A stretch of DNA of 64,000 bases from NCBI GenBank assembly GCA_025890175.1, contig JANPYM010000002.1, forward strand, positions 846,814 to 910,813, read 5' to 3'. How positions within the stretch are numbered: the first letter of the stretch is position 1; every line of letters begins with the position of its first letter. Origin of the DNA: Ciborinia camelliae. Taxonomy: Eukaryota; Ascomycota; Leotiomycetes; Helotiales; Sclerotiniaceae. Below, piece after piece: positions 12,640 to 22,396 of this stretch. The translations under genes were made by a program, and so were the position numbers. The notes under the pieces were generated by a model. The model searched no databases and was not told the DNA's origin. It saw only the letters and a list, made by a program, of their open reading frames with translations.

Positions 12640-13741
12640 CCCAACCATAAGCGAACATCCCCCCTCCCCCCCTAAACATTTGGTGTAACGTGGAGCAGAA
12701 CAGGGGTCCTAAGCGCCGACGAGGCCCCTCCTTATCTCTTCCCTGACCAAACTTGAAACAGCATACCAACAGGTATTTGGGGGGGAAAGGTTCCAGTGAC
12801 TTATGGGGTACTTGAAGTGATACTTTATTTTCACGCCGAGGGGACAGTTCATGGATGAAGAGGGGAAATTCGTATGCGAGCCCACTTCATCGCCGATTGA
12901 ACATCGGAACCTTCCGACGAACGGGATTTCCAGCGGATATATCGGGATGAGAAAAATAAAAAAGGTTCTGAACAAGGAAGCCGACGGATGTGAATACTTG
13001 GGTCGCCTAAATGGACCAACGTGTTGGTATCTCCCGAGACGAGGCAAATACCGGGAATGTGGTTCAGTGCCCGAGATTTCGGTGCCCAGCATTTCGGTGC
13101 CCGAGATATCTGTGATTGAAGGCTTGTTGCTTCGGGATGGCTTGATGGGCGTGACGAGGGTCGGCATAACGCGGGTCTTGGGACGTCTTGGAACGGCATA
13201 TGTAATGGTAGGTTTTGGAAATTTGATGTGTGCATTTCATTCAGACAGCTCGGTAAGATTGGGAATCTCGATGTGATGTTTTCATTTTGACGTTTTATGT
13301 TCTTGATGCTTGCAATTTGAGTCTTGGGACAACATCTTGAGGAATATTAATGATTGATCCCAACGTGTACTTTTAATCTTTCGATTAATGGGCTCTTGTC
13401 ACTTGCAGAGTGTTTTATGGGGATGAAGTCATGTATTGAAATTATAGTGTAATTAATTAGTTTGATTCTATGAAGCAGATATGCCATACATGGCAATTTG
13501 GCTACTTTCTCTGGCTTGGAATCTTGGGTAGGAGAATATGAGATTAATATTGAATTAATGAACCAAAGTATATAAAACAATAATGGACAAGCCTATGTTC
13601 AAGGTGTATCATGCCATCGATGGTGAGGGTATCAACGCCTCTCGCCCCCAGAAGAACTTTTCAAAGTCCCTGATACGCCATCTACCTAAGACTTACTAAA
13701 TCCTGCAGACTCATCTAAATCTTAACTGGCGGCAAATCTTA
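12640..13741. other. Sequence right of the gap, no supportable gene
   Basis: Two opposite-strand frames overlap here (12709-13167 minus, 12851-13276 plus). Neither has splice support or a recognisable motif. The block also contains a 3 x 15-bp tandem repeat at 13067. Confidence 0.4.
13067..13111. repeat. Three tandem 15-bp units
   Basis: GTGCCCGAGATTTCG, GTGCCCAGCATTTCG and GTGCCCGAGATATCT follow each other directly. In either overlapping frame this translates as a five-residue repeat. Confidence 0.85.
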
Positions 13742-14443
13742 CTACCCAAAAAAGTAGACCGGTATTTGAACGCAGTATGGTGAAAGCTCTCGTCCAGTTG
13801 ATAGATAGGTCACAGGGGAAGTACCGTTGCCACCTTGTACATATAAGTTCTTGTATTGGTCTCCACAACTCATGGTCGTCGCGATGATGGTGCTAGTTCC
13901 ATGATCTTGCCGCATGCAAACTTCGAGATAGCTCTATTATTTTCAATCGTACCCTGTTCGTGAACCGTACATAGTTTGGTATCTGAGGTATCTGCTAATT
14001 ACTTGTTGCCTAGGTAGTCGGCAGAAAATTTAGTCCTCGGCTGAATCATGCACGTCTCATATCCAAAGGAGATCATCTGCATCTATCGAAGGTTAGCACG
14101 GTTACAGCTTACCTTCGTTTCTGTGCCTCTTCAGAATACAATTTTGAGTAATTCTTGACTGCTAGCCGGTCTTGAAGATCCCAGGGACTATTGGAAGCAG
14201 AGATTTCGAAAGACGGGGACCATGTTGCCAGTCGATGAATAGGTGGATATATGTCCATGCGTGAGGTTGCTGAAATTCCACCATAGACAACTTGCAATGC
14301 TTGCAGATGCATTCAATTTGATATCAGGGAGCTGATGATATGTCATATGGGAATAAATTATGATCTCTTTCAACTTTTGCGATACCAATGAAGAACTTCT
14401 CTGTAGAGAATTTGGTAGATTCGAGGACGAACGTTGGCAGCAT
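13742..14443 (-). CDS. Putative spliced gene, unknown protein, structure uncertain
   Basis: The first exon (14443-14386) joins in phase across an 86-nt intron to 14299-14113, reading MLPTFVLESTKFSTEKFFI then ALQVVYGGISATSRMDIY and a run ending YSEEAQKR before a GTAAGC donor. A last block (13933-13742) reads LEVCMRQDHGTSTIIATTMS, then CGDQYKNLYVQGGNGTSPV, and ends in a stop at 13742. That block looks like the disulfide-rich end of a secreted fungal protein. Linking the two in phase needs a 7-nt microexon (GCAACAA) or an intron arrangement I cannot resolve. It could also be two fragments of a decaying gene. No signal peptide is obvious and the family is not recognised. It is followed upstream on the same strand by another small gene. 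Confidence 0.35.
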
Positions 14444-14544
14444 GATGCGGATGGAGATAGTATTAGTTAAAAGATTGATGAGGTAGCATGGCAGAGGTGA
14501 ATGTATCGAAGATGAAGGTAGGGCAAGGACGTTTTTGCAATATC

Positions 14545-15098
14545 CTAGTCTCTCGGCTCGGTTGGTATGCAAATTGGCGTTCGGCGAAATGGAACTTGAT
14601 AGATGCTTGTTTGGCTAGCGAGTATTTCAATCGCCAACATTATATTAACTGACAAAACCCTCCTCGTGTCATATGCAAGTGGTATGGGTTATGGTGTGCC
14701 GAAACCTTTCGAAAATGCCAGTACTACTTCAAACGTTTCTGGAAAGTCGATCGTCGTATATAGCATCGTCGTCTCCACCCTGCCACGCCGCCATGCTAGG
14801 TTATTGTATGTGCATTGGTAGCTTTTGGAATCGTTTCGTGATGCTTCTGCATATGTTGATGCTGAATCGACGATATGGAAGGAGGGTAGAATGATGAGTG
14901 TGTTGAAAGCCCTGCGAGCATTAAAGCGAGCCTATCACGTTGTATTGCTAATAACGGTAGCAAGGCCTAGAGGCCTAGAACATGCAAGTCACTTATTTTG
15001 TGATTTGTGACCTGTTTGCTCCAATGATAATGAAAGGGCAAATTGTTGAACCGTTGAATCAACCTTGACCGATTAATTCGAGAGCCGCCGTTGTCCAT
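14545..15098 (-). CDS. Putative small spliced gene of unknown function
   Basis: Exons 15098-15012, 14931-14706 and 14648-14545 join in phase across introns of 80 and 57 nt to give 138 residues, although none of the exons is a long open frame by itself. Stretches include INRSRLIQRFNNLPFHYHWS, RAFNTLIILPSFHIVDSAST, CTYNNLAWRRGRVETTMLYT and TIDFPETFEVVLAFSK. The open frame continues upstream of the chosen ATG with protein-like sequence (WFSYHVDLDVNEQKLS), so the true start may lie in an exon I did not find, or the gene may be a 5'-truncated relic. The first donor is GTCACA, which is weak. I do not recognise the family. Confidence 0.42.
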
Positions 15099-15986
15099 CA
15101 AAGTATTTGGGGTCGAGAGTTTTTGTTCATTCACATCGAGATCGACATGGTACGAGAACCATTGAGGCAATTATTCAGTGTGGAAAGAGTTGTGTGTGTG
15201 TATGTGTTGTGTGTATATGTACCTGTTTCTAAGTATTGATTGAGTGCAGGTGCTGTGCTTAACACTTTGGACGTGGTAAAAGGCATCTCCGCAAGGTTTG
15301 AGCATTGAGACGGGGTAATTCACCCCAATTGAAGGAATAGAATGCCATTTCGAGATTTCAACCGCTTATTGGTGCTGCGAAATAGTTTTTTGACAATCAA
15401 AGATGTTTGCTGACTGGAGATGTTAAAGTTAAAGAAAAGGGCTGGCATTGAATATAGCTGAAGTTTTGGCCATCCCACTTTAAATGCATTGAGCATGATA
15501 TTATTTACAGGCAACATCCAAGTACTGAAACTAGCTCTTTTTTTGCTGGGACTACCATCTGCTCGAGCCATCACCCTTTCTACACGCCATCCATCCTACT
15601 AACAATGTTATCGAACAGCTGTTGCTGATATGTCAAACCTTGAACTGTTCTGAAGTTGCCTGCCAAGGCGAATGTTGATGGTCATTCCAACAGTTTGTGT
15701 GAGGACTTTGATTGCGTATTCCCCATGAATTCTACTTGCATAATATAGTATAATTACCAGCATCTAGAGCCATGATAGAACACAGCATGCTCTTTCGGAG
15801 GTAAAATATAATGTTCCAACCTCAAGGCTCACACCCTCAAGGATTGAATATATGCATCAAATAATATAATTCTGCAAGTAGATCCTTATTCGTGTTGATT
15901 TCAGCAGTAAGCTTGGAGGAAAGCAACGGTTCTTGATTGGATACTGTCTTCATGGAGCTCGTATGAGAGTCAGACTTCAGGTAATA

Positions 15987-16756
15987 TTATACTATCTTTA
16001 AAGCCATGCATCCTCGGGGGCCTCCGTCGGTAGCCCGGCAGCTCCGGCAATATGTGTACCGTATATCTAGCGTAAAAACTCTGCCAAGTATAGGATTCGT
16101 CATGGTGAAGGGCGTTGGCTCGTCCAACTTGGCCGGCGGTATCAATATGTCCGTACGTTCATAGCCTAAACCAGAAATTGGTTGGTTTCCCCCATGGCTT
16201 CCGCTGGAGACTAGAGTGCCACTGCTAGGACAGAATTGTAGAATCGGGTAGGAGGGGGTCATGTAATCCTACAAAAGGTGAATACGGAAGCAGGCTATAC
16301 TCCTGCGATACAACTGTTTTGCTACTTCTCTCCATGTTGGAGGTAAGTTGGTTGGAGTTGTTATCAAACCTCTTCTGGCAGCTCGCTCTTGTCAAACTTG
16401 ATTGGATAGCATTTTGAACAATAAGCTTCTTGTGATGCGTTTCATTGATACAGGTGGCCCTGGATACGAAATGTTCCAAGGCGCCTGAACGAAGATCGCT
16501 TCGCTCCACGAGAATGGTACTCCATAGAATACCTGGTGTTGGGTCATCTTTGCATAGAGCAAACTTTTGCAAGGAGAAGGTCCGATGACAACGGGTCCTA
16601 ACTCCTGTAGACAGGGGTGTGTTGGATGAAGAAGATTGATGGAGAAACTTCCACTTAAAGAATGCACTGATGTTTGATCGCAGGGATCAAGAAAACACCG
16701 CTTATAGATTTCTTGAAAGCTTACTCGTGTGTACCTGATTTTCTCGACGAGTTCAT
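15987..16756 (-). CDS. Putative three-exon gene, unknown protein
   Basis: Exons 16756-16735, 16604-16286 and 16224-15987 join in phase (introns 130 and 61 nt) to 192 residues. Exon 2 reads FALCKDDPTPGILWSTILVE and RSGALEHFVSRATCINETHH. Exon 3 reads SHGGNQPISGLGYERTDILI and ends YTYCRSCRATDGG with a stop at 15987. The cysteine pair near the C-terminus is the only motif-like element. The join at 16285/16225 uses a GTATTC donor and is the one that preserves the frame of both protein-like blocks. The tiny 22-nt first exon is the least certain part. No family is recognised; it is probably lineage-specific. Confidence 0.42.
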
Positions 16757-17536
16757 GACTAGTTTATGCACACCCATCCTACGAAATCCTCTCAATTTAT
16801 ATTGAATCCGGTAGAAAACACCAAGTTTGGAAAGTATGATAGTTTCAAACATCCCATTATGAAGTTACTATTGAAGAAAATACATCATTACTAACACTGG
16901 CATTCCATTGCTGATTTGGGAAAGAAAAACGGTCCAATGATCATCATTCATTATCATAACTTCGTGAGACCTTTTGCCCAAGAATCAAGTTATCAAGAAA
17001 AGCTATGTGAAAACCATCGGCAGTCAAAAGCTAGGAATGCTGAAAATAATTACCACATATTACACTAGCCTCATTTTCAAACGGAACAAAAAACGCCACT
17101 CCAAAGGTCGCACACATATGAAAGGTTACACGTGCATCCGCCCGAAGCCAACACATCAGAGGTCATATTTGAGTTTGTGTCCCCACACTAAACGCCAAGC
17201 TCACGAAGAACAACTAGAATCGAGGGCCCCTAGCATGGTGCGAGGACTGAGATGTTGTGGCACAATACAAAAAACGGTCATGGAAGTGATGAGAGGTTGT
17301 AAACCCTGGGTAAGATAAACTGTTAGATTCCAGAATCGAGAGGAGTGAGTTATCGTGTGATATGAATGGCTGACATGAACAAGGGAACGTAGTGCATGCA
17401 ATCGATGTGGGCGGCGGATCGAGTTAGATGCCGTCCCCATTGAAGTGCATGATCTCAATCTCCGGCTAAATAAGAAATGGAGATGTACTTACATTGCTTG
17501 GTCAGCGCCGACCGCCTTGGTCTCTTCGTCGCGATT
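16757..17536. other. Intergenic, no gene called
   Basis: A 114-codon plus-strand frame (16974-17318) lacks an ATG at its start and has basic, low-information sequence. Nothing else is coding-like apart from the downstream exon of the minus-strand gene described next. Confidence 0.4.
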
Positions 17537-17621
17537 CCTTGACAGTCAGTCTTAATATGTTGTGAGACCTCCCTATGAGAATTACTTACCAACAACCTTT
17601 CAAGAGATGTCCCCCCTACTG

Positions 17622-17777
17622 CTAGCGGTATTCCTGTGTGTGTATTGCACACAATTCTGCTGCCACTGTCTCCGAAAATTCCATATCGCTGTGCGGCGCC
17701 AAGGGACAAAGAACGACCGTCTGCTTTCCGGTGGGCTTCCCGCACTTGAAGCACGTTTCGATCCATGTGTGACACAT
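17622..17777 (-). CDS. Small cysteine-containing protein, possibly truncated by stop codons
   Basis: The frame from ATG 17777 encodes 51 residues: MCHTWIETCFKCGKPTGKQT, then VVLCPLAPHSDMEFSETVAA, then 11 more. The C-x6-C-x2-C-x11-C spacing resembles short zinc-binding-like proteins common in filamentous ascomycetes (family impression only). A TATAAAGAG box lies on the same strand at 17932-17940. After the TAG the same frame reads TAG CAG TAG and then GGHLLKGC, up to a canonical GTAAGT donor at 17589. After a 52-nt intron (branch CTGAC, acceptor AAG) it continues WNRDEETKAVGADQAM. The intact gene may therefore have been longer. Confidence 0.38.
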   Translation of the reverse strand: MCHTWIETCFKCGKPTGKQTVVLCPLAPHSDMEFSETVAAELCAIHTQEYR

Positions 17778-17930
17778 TTGGGTAGGCTTGGAAATTGAAT
17801 TATTGGTTTAGTAGTTAGATGATGCTTGGATTTGAACTGAGCCAAATGGTCTGCGTGTGAGAGATGCTTGAGTAGAGGCTTCAAGCGGACGAGAAAGATA
17901 TGAGGGGATACTTCCACCCCGCCTCTCTCC

Positions 17931-17940
17931 TCTCTTTATA
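17931..17940 (-). promoter_or_regulatory. TATA box candidate
   Basis: TATAAAGAGA on the minus strand, about 155 nt upstream of the ATG at 17777. The spacing would put the transcription start near 17905 with a 5' UTR of about 130 nt. Confidence 0.4.
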
Positions 17941-18360
17941 GATAAAATTATTGAGTCGGCCAAGATTGCTCTACACCTTAGAATGGTTCCTCGTAGTCAA
18001 TGTAACTCTCCTCTGAGAAAGTGGAACGTTTTTTTCCGGCCCATTACACATATTCTAGCCGTACGAGGAGAAAACCTATATCAACAGTCCCAATGACGTC
18101 CAGGGATGCTATAAAAATTGACAAGGAAAACGAGGCCGAGTGTGTTTGGATAGCTGCCTTTGAAAATGTGATGATTGCATACAATATTAAAGTTAGAGGG
18201 GTAGACAACTTCACATGCAAGAAACCTGGATCAAGCAAATTTTCGTAGGGATTGTCAAATTGCCTTAGAATTTTAACGCCTAGTCGTCGGTTGCATGTGG
18301 CGGACTCCTCCAACAGCTACCATATACATTGAGAAATAGGCTTCTTTCTCCGAGCGCTAG
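17941..18360. other. Intergenic
   Basis: A 76-codon plus frame (ATG 18093) with some coding look (KENEAECVWIAAFENVMIAY) lies here but has no convincing splice link to the next gene. It may be a relic. Confidence 0.35.
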
Positions 18361-18801
18361 ATGTCCGACTATAGTTTCCTCCCGTTCGAGCATGCATTGT
18401 CCCATAACGTGCTACCGGCGTTGGAGGGCTTACCAAGTATGCAGGGCATTCTCTTTGGTACCCATACGGGAAGAGCCCATAGTAGTAAGATAACGCCTGT
18501 AGAACTAACGTTTTTGTCCACAGGTTGCAGGTTGCAGCAGTAAGCCGTGCTCAAGTCGGTTGGCTCAGGGAACCAAATTATCGGATTTGATGGCATGTAC
18601 CAAAGGTCTTTGGCGACATCTCAAATAGCAATTGAACAACCCCGCACAGCCATGCCGAGAACCCTGGAGAAGTATAAGTGTGATATGTGCGATTCCGCTT
18701 GTAAACATGTTTACCCTAAAGAGTTCGTGGGACCGGTGTCTAGCAATATTGGGGTTGTTGATAGTAGTGATGAAAATACACGACGTATCAGATCTGACTA
18801 G
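18361..18801 (+). CDS. Putative three-exon small protein
   Basis: Exon 1 (18361-18436) reads MSDYSFLPFEHALSHNVLPA then LEGLP and ends at a GTATGC donor. The intron has an AACTAAC branch site and two acceptors 7 nt apart (ACAG|GTTGCAG|GTTGCAG). Only the second keeps the frame open (exon 2, 18531-18605, SCSSKPCSSRLAQGTKLSDL). A 44-nt intron (18606-18649) leads in phase to exon 3, which reads MPRTLEKYKCDMCDSACKHV and stops at 18801. The total is 100 residues. The first intron is persuasive; the second is short and has a GTCTTT donor. If it is not spliced, the protein ends after exon 2 at 57 residues. The family is not recognised. Confidence 0.33.
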
Positions 18802-19770
18802 ACAGGTTTGGTTTAATATGTTTCCGGCACACGGAGTTCCCGGAGATGAACATGTAGTTAACAAAAAAACAGAAGCAGATGAATCTTTCAATGTATCGCT
18901 CGAAAAGTAATAAAGCTTCAATATTTTTGGAAACTATCCCAATTTCTCTTGCTGCATATTGACAGGAAATGAGTATGGTAACCTAACGATGTATGCAAGT
19001 AGGACCTTGGTACTGGTTGGTATATGATACTTGCAGGGGATGATATACAGGGTAGTCGTAATGATGTGCTGACTTCCAGGTTGATTAGGGCTTTTTTTAT
19101 AATACGCTGACAAACGCAACGCCCCCAAACCATATCTCTGTTTGTTTTTTTGATCGCAATAGTCGGCAAGACAGGAAACTGTTCTCCGTATATATTGATA
19201 GCTCTCGAATCTTGATACCCTCTTTTTTGTTAATACGAGCGATATGATATGATACATATGACTTTTTCTTCGCCATGGTCAAGGGCCGACTTTACATAGA
19301 TTTGGCCCGAATTAAGGAGTAGATACCACTATCACTGTCACTATCCGGCAACCTTAACCTACCGGTACGTATTCATTCTCTTGCAATCCTGTTGGTGACA
19401 GTTGGTCGGTTGGTCTGACTGTATCTTCTCACCAAGAGTAGCATATGCTGGGGCCGGATATGTACCGATAGGAATCTTGTGTAACCTTGAAAGTTCGTGT
19501 TTGTTATGTTAAATCTAATTAGATTTAAATCTAACAATATGATTGGTAAAATTTTACAATCTCAGGACGATTGAATAATTGGTGGAATACTTTGTCATAA
19601 ATCACAATGTTTTAGTCCTCCCCAATTAATAGTTTGTCGATCAGCCACAAAAAGCTTTGTTCAGCTTTCTTGGAGGCGTCTATCAAGTGGTGGAGGCTTT
19701 TTCATTTATTGGCAGCAGTAAGCGCGACTGCTCTGAGGTACCTTTTTGAAGGAGATTGATTGGACGCATG
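18802..19770. other. Intergenic, AT-rich
   Basis: About 1 kb with no frame I can support on either strand. It lies between a putative small gene and a pseudogene. Confidence 0.45.
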
Positions 19771-20904
19771 AAGTATCGTGAGTCTCTGCTTGACCAATCA
19801 TCATATACTTCCTGGAACACCCGCACAAACAAAGCATTTTGTTGAGAAAGTGCATATCATGAACCCGAGGCTTTCAAGTGAACACAATCGAGACCTTTCA
19901 AGGTTGATTGAAAATTTGAAAGCGCCAGTGGCAGTCAAAGCAATCAAACACGTCCTTTAACAATGGTCCGATGTCTCTGTATCCATCGTTAACACGATGG
20001 TTGATACTGAAAGCCGTCATAATGTTGAGCATTCCTGGGATCATCATCTCATTCTTCGCGAAAAATTCAACCCAGCAGTAGGCACTAGATGGCTTGTGAC
20101 AAACGGTTTGGGAATGTGAGCTTTATGCAAGATCGTAGATCTGCACCCAGGGAGGCAAAACCTTGTGTAAATCTATGGATGAGCTCCAAGGATTTGACAG
20201 CTGCCTACTGAATTATTCAGTTGATTTTGGGCGTGAGGACCTGCATAATTCTTTGCGAGAAAGATGATCGATCCCTGCTACATCAGACAAATTTGCACAC
20301 ATATGCACGCAATTGGTGAGACTCAAGCCCAGGACTAACTTTCTTGGTCTTTCGCCAATAGACTATGATCAGTGTCTTATAGAAAACCCCACAATCCAGA
20401 ATTCGACAGACTAGTGTTGATCCAACCTACTCGAAGACTTCTTCGCCATCGTTCGACATGCAGGATTTGGCTTTCGTGAGGCGAGGGATCATTAAAGAGG
20501 GAGAGACTTGCCCCCCCTCAAGGGATTTGGAAGCTATTCTGCAAGGTACTATACGATTAACACTGAACAATAGCTCGTCTCAGAAATTATACTTGTACCA
20601 TACTGCCTTTTTGTCCGTCTCCGGAAGTCGCACACGCTCCTTGATTCCCTTGCTGTCCAGATTCACAGAATTGGTAGATATCAGTGAGTCTTTCTTGGTG
20701 CAACGGCGCGTCTCTGAAAACTACTAACCTTCCAGTTAGCAAGATTCAGTCCCTCGATCTTCAGAAAGGGTTTAATTTTTTCCCATTCTGATCTCGCTAT
20801 TCATATTGCAACGGGCCTTGCGTGTCCCGCACTGCAGTCTTCCAACAGTACGCGACTCAAAACGCGACTTAAATTTGTCTTGACAACTGCAAATAGTCTG
20901 TAAG
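19771..20904 (+). pseudogene. Decayed protein-coding gene with many stops and frameshifts
   Basis: The plus strand reads as a protein interrupted by stops. From 19778: FVEKVHIMNPRLSSEHNRDL, LIENLKAPVAVKAIKHVL, TAA, then QWSDVSVSIVNTMVDTESRH and LREKFNPAVGTRWLVTNGLG, TGA, then KIVDLHPG. The frame shifts near 20130-20165 and continues MDELQGFDSCLLNYSVDFGR. It then has another TGA/frameshift, LVRLKPRTNFLGLSPIDYDQ, two stops, and LLEDFFAIVRHAGFGFREAR. A canonical intron (GTGAGT at 20689 to CCAG near 20737, branch CTAAC) is still present. Several stops follow the CAA/CAG-to-TAA/TAG pattern, which fits CpA-to-TpA change. The family is not recognised. Decay is shown directly; the cause is inference. 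Confidence 0.62.
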
Positions 20905-21220
20905 TTCTGTCTAGCTATCTCCCTTCTGGAGTAAGAATATTGGTAATGATGCCGTTTTCCATGGCATCGATGGTGTCGACATTCATATATTCATTCATAA
21001 ATGAGAGCATGAATCTCCCTGGCTACTCTTTGCAATTCATCGAAGCTCATCCACTCACTGAATCCCTAATAGTCTTATCATCTATTCTTAAATATACATA
21101 CCTAGTGCAGAGCACCTAAAGTATCGTAAGTTCCCCGTGTCACAGACCAAAGGATATTCATAGTAATCCAATCTCATCTAGTCTTTCTTCGCGATATTAC
21201 TTAACTACCCTCACATAAAT
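20905..21220. other. 5' region of the C2H2 factor
   Basis: This region contains the immediate upstream DNA and probable 5' UTR (pyrimidine-rich near 21180). No conserved element was recognised. Confidence 0.5.
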
Positions 21221-22396
21221 ATGCTGGTGTACGAGAACAGGAAAGATTCCTATTCAGTTAGTCAACCAACAAATACACTCACTCCATCAGCAAATGATTC
21301 TTACGCTGAGTCGGTAAACTCAGCTTGGGACACTTCTTTACAACTTCAGGCTGGCACGCCTGCGAGGTCAATCACTCGACGTACGTCTTTTGAAGAGACC
21401 GTCAAGATGGAGGATTTGTCTTTCCATGGCCACGACGGCCTCCCAGAACGATATGGAAACACAAGTGCCAATGCATTCTGTGCTATGTCCGCAATGACAC
21501 AAGACATGTTGACCGGCTTCCAAGAGTCTAACATGTTCTTTGGAGTGGATGATGGGAAGGCATTGGCCGATACAAATCCTACACTCACATTCAATACCGG
21601 CTTCCAAAGTTACGCACCTGCTGCCTTTGGGTCATTCGGGTCGCAATGCCCTTCTAGTGATATTCCATCTCTGATGGATGATTTGTATTCGCCGACTTCG
21701 ACATCGGAATCATCGGGAGCCATGGACTTTGTGGACCCGACACAAACAACGCTCATCGACACATTTGCCGATTTCCAGTCATCTCCAATAGGTCCCCTCA
21801 CACCTGTCAAATTTGGAACACCTTCATCCGATTTCAATACTCAGAGATCATACAACAATTCTCCTGCTGGGACTTCCACCACAGGATATCTTGCTCCGCC
21901 AAGTTACCAGGACCTTAGGCACGATTCGATCTCTCCGATACGACAACAACATTTACGAAGGCCGTTCTATGACTCTCCTCAAAGCACAGCTGCTCTCCAA
22001 AGGATCCAAGCAGCAACCCCAACAAAACAAACGACCCGCAGAAAGATAAAGCGAGAGCCACTGCCCATACGAGTACAAAACAGAGCTAAGCTGCCCTGCA
22101 CACACCCTGGATGTACCAGGAAATTCCAACGACAAGAACATCTCAAAAGGCATGAACATACGCACAACCAGCTTGCTCCCAAACACAAATGTCCCTTCTG
22201 TGAAAAGAAATTTGGACGCACAGACAACTTGAAATCTCACGTTGATCTCCACAGAAAGCCGAATAGGAAAGCGGCGAGAACGGCTTATCATGCAGACGCA
22301 GAGAGGGTGTACGAGTCGATGAATAAGAAGAGTCGCAAGCATGAAGACTCGGAAGCAAAATTGATTCCTGTGAGGTCGAGGTTGAGTGGCTACTAA
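21221..22396 (+). CDS. C2H2 zinc-finger transcription factor, BrlA-like
   Basis: This is a single open frame of 391 residues from an ATG preceded by a CT-rich leader. The N-terminal 280 residues are serine/threonine/proline-rich and of low complexity, as in activation regions. Two adjacent C2H2 fingers sit near the C-terminus (about 296-350): LPCTHPGCTRKFQRQEHLKR H-x4-H, then HKCPFCEKKFGRTDNLKSHV. They are followed by a basic segment (LHRKPNRKAARTAYHADAER). The pair resembles the BrlA/conidiation-regulator type, including the RQEHLKRH and RTDNLKSH cores. In Botrytis a C2H2 light-responsive factor (Ltf2) controls conidiation; orthology to it or to BrlA is only a suggestion. No introns are needed. 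The unusually long gene-free upstream DNA fits a regulated developmental gene. Confidence 0.85.
   Translation: MLVYENRKDSYSVSQPTNTLTPSANDSYAESVNSAWDTSLQLQAGTPARSITRRTSFEETVKMEDLSFHGHDGLPERYGNTSANAFCAMSAMTQDMLTGFQESNMFFGVDDGKALADTNPTLTFNTGFQSYAPAAFGSFGSQCPSSDIPSLMDDLYSPTSTSESSGAMDFVDPTQTTLIDTFADFQSSPIGPLTPVKFGTPSSDFNTQRSYNNSPAGTSTTGYLAPPSYQDLRHDSISPIRQQHLRRPFYDSPQSTAALQRIQAATPTKQTTRRKIKREPLPIRVQNRAKLPCTHPGCTRKFQRQEHLKRHEHTHNQLAPKHKCPFCEKKFGRTDNLKSHVDLHRKPNRKAARTAYHADAERVYESMNKKSRKHEDSEAKLIPVRSRLSGY

Noticed and set aside
12709..13276. Overlapping 152- and 141-codon frames on opposite strands
   Set aside because: Each is the shadow of the other, both run through a short tandem repeat, and neither has a recognisable motif.
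16974..17318. 114-codon plus-strand frame
   Set aside because: It starts at TTG, is basic and of low information, and shows no splice structure.
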